From the NCBI GenBank assembly GCA_026770585.1, contig MU647786.1, forward strand, positions 1 through 12,340: 12,340 nucleotides of DNA, written 5' to 3'. Positions 1-4,538 of this stretch are shown piece by piece (position 1 is the first letter of the stretch; every line of letters begins with the position of its first letter). The position numbers were made by a program, and so were the translations under genes. This DNA comes from Baffinella frigidus. Its lineage: Eukaryota; Cryptophyceae; Cryptomonadales; Baffinellaceae. A model generated the notes under the pieces. It was given only the letters and a program-made list of their open reading frames with translations, made no database searches and was not told the origin of the DNA.

Positions 1-28
1 GGGGGGGGGGGGGGGGGGGGGGGGGGGG
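1..28. other. Poly-G run at window start
   Basis: There are 28 consecutive G residues. A homopolymer of this length exactly at the start of the sequence is more likely a contig-end or sequencing artefact (dark-cycle poly-G) than biology, but a real G-tract cannot be excluded from sequence alone. Confidence 0.9.
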
Positions 29-423
29 ACGGGTCCATGCGAGGGGGGTCCTTTAGGGAGGTGGGTCTGGCAACTTTTCCGCGACGGTGTCATTGCAATA
101 CATTTCCAGTCCTTGAGTCCTGGTGCCCACAACTGTTGCCCCCAAAGACAATCACGTTGAGAACCGGCCTACCATGTATGTATGTTGCATAACCTTCCTT
201 TGAAAAATGGAGAGGATCATCTTTTATTGTGCCTTTCTACCTTTCTGGTTTTCGCCTCTCTAGTGTTGTGAAACGGTCTGGGCAATTCTGGCCCCAAAAT
301 ACTACATACATGAGGTACATTCTGCTCAAAAACCGGATCAAATCGCTTTATTACCACAGTGGTAAGTCACGTAGTTATGGTGTCTATGGAACCCCCTCAC
401 ATTGATATTTAAGTAGAGGTGGT
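29..423. other. No gene recognised (left flank)
   Basis: This stretch is less GC-rich than most of the window. It has no ORF with convincing codon structure and no RNA gene that I can recognise. Its only local repeat is a short ATGT run near 176-184. It leads directly into the repeated unit at 424. Confidence 0.6.
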
Positions 424-480
424 GGAACTCGAATTTAAGGACATGCACCGCTTGGAATATATAAAACACTTCAACCCTAA
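424..480 (+). repeat. Subtelomere-like unit, copy A
   Basis: Copy A has a 28-nt core (424-451, beginning GGAACTCGAATT, ending ATGCACCGC), then a segment beginning TTGGAATA (452) that leads into CAACCCTAA. The same core recurs at 1118-1145 with one mismatch. The TTGGAATA segment recurs at 1162, after an extra 16 nt that copy A lacks. Both copies enter a CCCTAAA-like tract at the same point, so core and tract were copied or acquired together. Confidence 0.8.
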
Positions 481-625
481 AACCCCTTACGGAAGCCTTA
501 AAACGTAAACCCCAAACCCCCACTCCAAACCCCAAACCCTAAACCCTAAACCCTAAACCCTAAAACCTGAACCCTAAACCCTTATCCCTAAACCCTATGA
601 CCCCACCCAAAAACCTCAAAACCTA
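471..625 (+). repeat. Degenerate telomere-like tract 1 (CCCTAAA)
   Basis: Four perfect tandem CCCTAAA units lie at 537-564, flanked by variants such as CCCCAAA, CCTGAA, CCCTTAT and CCTAAAA. The C-rich strand is the plus strand, which is the orientation expected at a left-hand chromosome end. The degeneracy and the sequence to its left make this an interstitial or subtelomeric tract, not an active terminus. Confidence 0.8.
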
Positions 626-685
626 AACTCAGACACCTCTGGCCCTCAAGCACGTTTGAAAACGATAATCTACGCGTCAGGATGA

Positions 686-1117
686 TCCCAACCAATCCAC
701 CAGGAGGATACATGCGGTCAGATCACCAGAACATGCCCAAACCCTCTTGTTCGCAGATGGTTGACTAATCTCATTTGGGGTACTTTCCCATCCTCTGACA
801 ACCCTGCTCCTGCAAAGGGTGACGCAGAGAGATTTTGCACCAATCCAAATCACGAAACAGAACACGGCCCCATGTCCTTCTGGGGCAGCGTCGTCTGTAG
901 GCCTGAGCACCAAAACCTCAACCGCGAGGTGACCGGTATCATCGCGTGCATGCAGCTGGGGCTGGTGGTGTGCTGCTGCGACGGGCCTCCGGGGGGGGGC
1001 GGGCCGCCTTGCGCTGGCTGTGAGAAGCCCGCGGACCACAGGGGGCATCACTTCATGACGTGCAGGCAGAGGGGCGCCTTCAACGCGTCGCACACGTGCG
1101 TCCAGGAGGATGTCTCC
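686..1117 (+). pseudogene. Fragment with Cys/His cluster, possibly the end of a retroelement reverse transcriptase
   Basis: The frame is open from 686, after an in-frame TGA at 683-685, with no convincing ATG start. Its C-terminal third reads CAGCEKPADHRGHHFMTC followed by a H-x-C pair (about 1009-1100). This C-x2-C, GHH and trailing C arrangement resembles the zinc-binding tail seen after reverse transcriptase domains in some non-LTR elements. That is a resemblance from memory, not a search result. No RT catalytic motif is present, so at best this is a truncated 3' piece. Similarity to that tail fades where the subtelomere-like unit begins at 1118, although the frame stays open to 1204. A run of nine G at 991-999 lies in the frame and could hide a length error. 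The opposite strand is also open here, so coding is uncertain. Confidence 0.35.
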
Positions 1118-1190
1118 GGAACTCGAATTGAAGGACATGCACCGCCCCTATGGTGGTCCTATTGGAATACATACAATACGTCAACCCCAA
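1118..1190 (+). repeat. Subtelomere-like unit, copy B
   Basis: This copy has the same 28-nt core as at 424 (1118-1145, one mismatch), then 16 nt absent from copy A (1146-1161), then the TTGGAATACATA segment from 1162, running into CAACCCCAAACCC. The end point relative to the telomere-like tract is the same as in copy A. Confidence 0.8.
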
Positions 1191-1324
1191 ACCCTAAACC
1201 CTGAACCCTACACCCGAAACCTTGAAACACAACCCCCCAACCTAAAACCCCCAACCCCAAACCCCCAACCCCAACCCCCAAAACCTAAACTCTTATCCCT
1301 AAAACCTAAAACCTAAAACCTAAT
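1181..1324 (+). repeat. Degenerate telomere-like tract 2
   Basis: This tract is rich in CCCTAAA, CCCCAAA, CCCCCAA and CCTAAAA variants, with only one clearly perfect CCCTAAA (1192-1198). It is more decayed than tract 1. It shares particular variants with tract 1, such as AAAACCTAAACTC and TTATCCCTAAA, so the two tracts are related by descent and not just by composition. Confidence 0.75.
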
Positions 1325-2696
1325 CCGTCTCATCGAGGAGGAACCTGTGCAGCCCCGGGCTAGGGCGCCAGCGGCCGTGCCCGAAGCTGCCCCGCCCCCC
1401 CGCGGACGAGGACGGCACGCGCTGCGTCGCGTGCGGAGGCCTGGACGGGGTCATCTCGCCGATGATCCTCTGCCACGGCAACTCCTGCCACGCGGCCTTC
1501 CACCTCGCCTGAACCCGTCGCTCCACGCCGTTCCTCCGGGCGAGTCGTGCACGGCGGTGCCCCGGAACCCCCGCCTGCGCTCTCGGCTCTTGGGATGGCG
1601 CTGGACGACACGACAGACGACCATCGGAATTTTGCGGACGTCACGGCGTTCAAGTTGTCCACCTTTTTCCTCGCGACGGCCGAATGCGCCCCCCAGACCA
1701 TGGCGCTGCATGAAGCCCTCGCGTCCATGGGCACCTTATGCACAACCAACGCGGACATAACCTTCAACAAGGTCCTGATCATGGTGCTCAGGCTGCTCCT
1801 CCAGCTGCCTCGGCTCTCCCCGGCGGAGGGAGTGCTGCAGCGCGTGTTCATGCAGCTCCCTCTTCTCCTCCGACCAAGGGTCGGCGGCGCAGGCGTCGGT
1901 GAGGCTTCCACGGAGGCGACCTCGAAGGCCTGCATCAAACACTGTGCCAACTTCAGGAACGGCCGCATCAAGAAGATCTACTCTGACACGGTAAAGAACG
2001 GGGCGAAGCTGCGGGGGCCGACGACGTCGCTCTACGGCGGACCGCTCCGTGGTCCGGCCCTGGGGGCGGAGGGCTCAGCCGACGCTCGGGTTCCAGGCAC
2101 CAGCCTTGCCAACTACCTGCTCCACTTGGAGTCCACCCAGGAGCCCAACATACCCGCGGAGTTTTCGGAGATGGAGCTCACGCACCGCCTGATCAGGGGG
2201 GCAGGTGCCACGGACGGAAATGGGTGGCCGCATGCCTAGAAGCTCGACAACCCGCCAGTCTACCTCTCCAGGATCCGCCACGGCGACGCATCCCCCGTGC
2301 TTCCTGTCACCCGGACCCGTGCGCCTCCCCCGGAGTCTGACAAGCCTTCTCCGGAGACGGTGCAGAAGGCGACGCGCTGGCTGAATTGCGGCTGCTCGGG
2401 TAAGACAAAAGGCCTGCTGTGCGAGCCGGTCCTCGCCACGCACGACGCTCGCGCGGAGCTCTTATCAAAGCACCAGGCCGGAACCCTCCCGTCCACCTCG
2501 GTGCATCCTCCTGAGCAGTGGCTCCCGCCGGGCTTGAGAAGGGCCCTGCACCTCGAGGAGGCAGACGGGTACCTCACCAACGCCGGTCTTGCGCCGCGCG
2601 GTGCACTGTAATGGAGTGCGGAGTCGCCCTGCTACTGTAGGCAAGCGACGCAGGCACCCTGCGGAGCAGCTCTGTTCTGCATTCACGATCTGGGAT
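1324..2696 (+). pseudogene. Decayed gene with N-terminal PHD finger, function unknown
   Basis: The open frame starts directly after the telomere-like tract. At 1423-1509 it encodes C-x2-C-x12-C-x4-C-x4-H-x2 (CVACGG, MILCHGNSC, HAAFHLA), which fits a C4HC3 PHD finger. The next Cys codon reads TGA (1510-1512). The expected continuation (NPSLHAVPPGE, then SC) appears in the third frame from 1512, so a small deletion has shifted the frame. A further change leads to the second frame from about 1547, which stays open to a TAG at 2237-2239, continues to a TAA at 2609-2611, and ends at a TGA at 2694-2696. The middle part is Leu-rich and helical, followed by a basic stretch (FRNGRIKKIY). I do not recognise it and see no RT, nuclease or helicase motif. 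The start is missing, and the gene is probably 5'-truncated at the repeat tract. Confidence 0.55.
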
Positions 2697-3254
2697 GAGG
2701 GGACAAATCGGTTGACTAATCCGATTTACCCCTCTTACAGAGGAAAAAGGACCCAACTCGCAATGGTTGGGAAGAGGCTCAAAAGGCCTCTCGAGGTAGG
2801 GTGCGTTCCCCTAGTACCAGGGACGGAGAGAGATCGCGCGATCCTCACCGCCTCGGGTACGTAGGGCGCATCTGTGGCACATGTGAGGCGGAACCCGAAT
2901 CTCCCGGGGGGGAGATAAGGGTGGCCAACTTATCTTAAAGGGGCGGTATTCCTAGATACCCCTAGGTGATGAGGGATAGTACATCCTAACCACCCGGGGG
3001 TATATAGGGACACTTGGTACCCGGAAGAGGAGAGGGGAATCGTAGGATCCCCCAACACTTCGGGCACCAAGGATCGCCCTCTACGGTACGTAGGGGATAG
3101 GATCCCAATCCCCCAGAGGAGGGGATACAGGCTATCCACTTAGTAACGGAAGTTTCAAATGAGACGTGAACCTCCGTTACACAGCCCCCTTACCAAGGGG
3201 TCGTCCTCGAACCCCTAGAGTCTTAAGTTAACCCGGACCATATGGTTCGGGTTA
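2697..3254. repeat. Dense array of short hairpins of differing sequence
   Basis: At least nine perfect or near-perfect inverted repeats lie in 560 nt. They are 2697-2734 (GAGGGG...CCCCTC around TTGACTAAT), 2731-2743 (CCTCT-TAC-AGAGG), 2752-2771 (CCCAAC/GTTGGG), 2773-2791 (AGAGGC/GCCTCT), 2913-2935 (AGATAAG/CTTATCT), 3081-3093 (CTACG-GTA-CGTAG), 3123-3137 (GGATA/TATCC), 3143-3180 (GTAACGGA/TCCGTTAC, extending inward with a bulge), 3186-3200 (CCCCTT-ACC-AAGGGG) and 3229-3254 (a 26-nt near-palindrome around CATATG). The arms differ between hairpins, so this is not one repeated palindrome. There is no convincing ORF. It could be a structured non-coding region, part of an LTR or element 3' region, or a recombination-prone site. 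Confidence 0.6.
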
Positions 3255-3854
3255 CATTCTCAAAAGGTTCTTATCGTCGGCTACGAGGCGTCCTATCGGA
3301 GTTTCCTAGACCTAAGGTGTCCTAGTCGTCGACTATGTCGGCATCTTGGTCCTAAGAGGCGGAGTTCGTTGACTACGAGACGTCCTATCGGGAAGTTCTA
3401 GGCCTAAGGGTCTTGGCTGTCGGCTATCGGGGGCCTAAGTTATTCTTCCAGATCGGGGCGTGATCGGGTTTCAGTCAAATGGGGTGTTGACTGAATTACC
3501 CGACCGTTATCCCGAGTCCAGGGTGCGTGGCCGAGGTGGTCGCGTCCGGGGCCACGGCAGAGGTAAGGTCGGTACCAGTACGAACTCGGCGCGGACCTCG
3601 GCAGTTGGCCTCAGAAAAACCATTATAACGAGGAGGCGTAGTTCACGGGGGCTGAACGGGGGCCCCGAGACCGTTACGAGTGATCTTCTGGTACGAGGGC
3701 GGACGAGACTGGCGGGGCCGGTACAAAATCGTCTGGGCCGTTACTTCAGGGAAGGGGCGTAGTCCCGGGGGGATTGGTTCAATTTCCCGGGATTTGGCGC
3801 ATTCCGATTTCCTTCACCCGAGGTCCCCAGTGACACGCTTCCAATCAACTCAAC
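3255..3854. other. Non-coding stretch upstream of the 132-codon ORF
   Basis: Apart from the degenerate repeat at 3277-3440, I see no supported gene. A plus-strand frame at 3460-3762 is open but lacks an ATG start and has only an Arg/Gly-biased composition. A good splice donor (AG|GTAAGG at 3561-3568) and a pyrimidine-rich acceptor ending CCCCAG at 3830 could bound a 5'-leader intron. However, joining them enters a frame other than that of the ORF at 3855, so any such intron would be untranslated. Confidence 0.4.
3277..3440. repeat. Degenerate direct repeat with CCTAAG boxes
   Basis: The segment CTACGAG-n-CGTCCTATCGG at 3281 recurs at 3373, a period of 92 nt. Weaker relatives start at 3333 (CTATGTCGG) and 3424 (CTATCGG). 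Each copy is followed by CCTAAG (3311, 3351, 3403, 3434). The irregular spacing suggests an old, eroded tandem array. Confidence 0.6.
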
Positions 3855-4253
3855 ATGTCGCCTTCTGGGTCTCGCCGTATGGAGCAGCAGGATCGTCGGG
3901 ACGGGATGATCCTGGACATGGCGCAGTATGCCGCACGCGTGAAGGGCAAGGCTCGGGAGGCTCGCCGCAAGAAGCTCCGCCAGTCCGGATACCGCCGGGT
4001 TCGTTACCAGCGGTTTCAGGGTAGGCGCGAGGATGCCATAGAGGAGGAGACGCGGGAGGCGTATCGTGCACGTCTGGGGAGGTCCCTGACGTTCATGGCC
4101 GCGTGGCTGGACGCCCAGGCGGTCGTCAACTTGCAAGAGGGCCAGCCTCGCGGTGCCGTAGAATCCGTGGAGGAGAAGCTTCCGGTAGTAGGTGCTGCCC
4201 AGTCTCTTATCACGTCCTTCTTTCGGGCGAAGGTCCTGGTGTGTGAGGAGTGA
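3855..4253 (+). CDS. Hypothetical basic, helix-rich protein (132 aa), antisense to the adjacent retrotransposon
   Basis: ATG at 3855 has an A at -3, and the ORF ends with TGA at 4251-4253. An AATAAA lies five bases after the stop. The protein has a strongly basic, charged N-terminal half (RRMEQQDRRDG, AREARRKKLRQ, RRVRYQRFQGRRED), then an acidic/basic helix (EEETREAYRARLGR), a hydrophobic segment (LTFMAAWLDAQAVV) and a mildly hydrophobic end. I recognise no domain and see no zinc ligands, signal peptide or clear membrane span. It lies about 285 nt past the integrase stop, on the opposite strand. Some plant LTR retrotransposons carry extra ORFs, sometimes antisense, between pol and the 3' LTR. 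This could be one, an unrelated host gene, or a chance ORF. The basic charge would suit nucleic-acid binding, but that is a guess. Confidence 0.5.
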   Translation: MSPSGSRRMEQQDRRDGMILDMAQYAARVKGKAREARRKKLRQSGYRRVRYQRFQGRREDAIEEETREAYRARLGRSLTFMAAWLDAQAVVNLQEGQPRGAVESVEEKLPVVGAAQSLITSFFRAKVLVCEE

Positions 4254-4258
4254 GAACA

Positions 4259-4264
4259 AATAAA
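4259..4264 (+). promoter_or_regulatory. Candidate poly(A) signal AATAAA
   Basis: A canonical AATAAA hexamer begins five bases after the TGA of the ORF at 3855-4253, on the same strand. Its position supports a short 3' UTR for that ORF, but the hexamer is common by chance. Confidence 0.35.
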
Positions 4265-4300
4265 CTTGTCGAAATCAGCTTTCGGACTCTTGCGGGAAAA

Positions 4301-4437
4301 GGGGGTAGTTCAGGCCCCCTTACCGAGTCCTAGGCGAGGTGCCCTGGAAGGGGGCTAGAAGCCCCCTCACCGAGGGGTTGGAGGGATTTGGATCCCTCCT
4401 CGAGGTGGTGGTAGTTCCAGCCCTCTTACCGAGTCTT
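4301..4437. repeat. Hairpin cluster with a 28-bp direct repeat
   Basis: The segment GGTAGTTC...TTACCGAGTC occurs at 4304-4331 and again at 4410-4437 (106-nt spacing, three mismatches). Between the copies are two perfect hairpins: GGGGGCT-AGA-AGCCCCC (4350-4366) and GGAGGGAT-TTGG-ATCCCTCC (4380-4399). The first repeat copy overlaps a GGGGG/CCCCC hairpin (4301-4319). Several hairpins are followed by a TACCGAG or CACCGAG box (4321, 4368, 4427), giving the array a modular look. The style resembles the array at 2697-3254. Confidence 0.65.
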
Positions 4438-4538
4438 CACAAGAGGTACCGGCTTGAGAGGTCCTTCGCCGAGTTGATCGCAGTTGAAATGCTGCTTGGT
4501 TCCATACACCAGTGCGACCACCCACGTCCCTTGTGGGC

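Larger units (their letters stand above)
4254..4538. other. Region beyond the integrase stop; possible element 3' UTR or LTR part
   Basis: No gene is recognised. On the retrotransposon's strand this should hold the polypurine tract and the start of the 3' LTR. A moderately purine-rich stretch (AAGGGACGTGGGTGG, minus strand, about 4519-4533) lies just past the stop codon, and TGTATGG follows shortly after. These are weak candidates for the tract and the LTR start. Without a second LTR the boundary cannot be fixed. Hairpins and a direct repeat occupy 4301-4437. Confidence 0.35.

Noticed and set aside
338-535. Minus-strand 65-codon ORF
   Set aside because: It runs through the telomere-like tract and repeat unit, so its Gly/Val/Phe pattern comes from the repeat.
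677-1138. Minus-strand 153-codon ORF
   Set aside because: It has no motif, and the plus-strand frame carries the Cys/His cluster. It cannot be fully excluded, since neither strand has a proven gene.
1360-1971. Minus-strand 203-codon ORF
   Set aside because: It overlaps the PHD-finger gene on the other strand and has no recognisable motif. GC-rich DNA readily gives such open frames.
3143-3180. tRNA-like gene from the GTAACGGA/TCCGTTAC stem
   Set aside because: The whole hairpin is 38 nt, has no room for tRNA arms, and lacks a B-box.
2697-3254. CRISPR array
   Set aside because: There is no repeated direct repeat with regular spacers, the hairpin arms differ from each other, and the context is eukaryotic.
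3563-3830. Spliced gene joining 3460-3562 to the ORF at 3855
   Set aside because: Donor and acceptor sequences look acceptable, but the join enters a different frame from the ATG at 3855, and the upstream exon has no start or motif.
2673-4510. 3' LTR bounded by TGT...ACA
   Set aside because: Such short ends occur by chance. With no second LTR and no clear polypurine tract, the boundary is unsupported.
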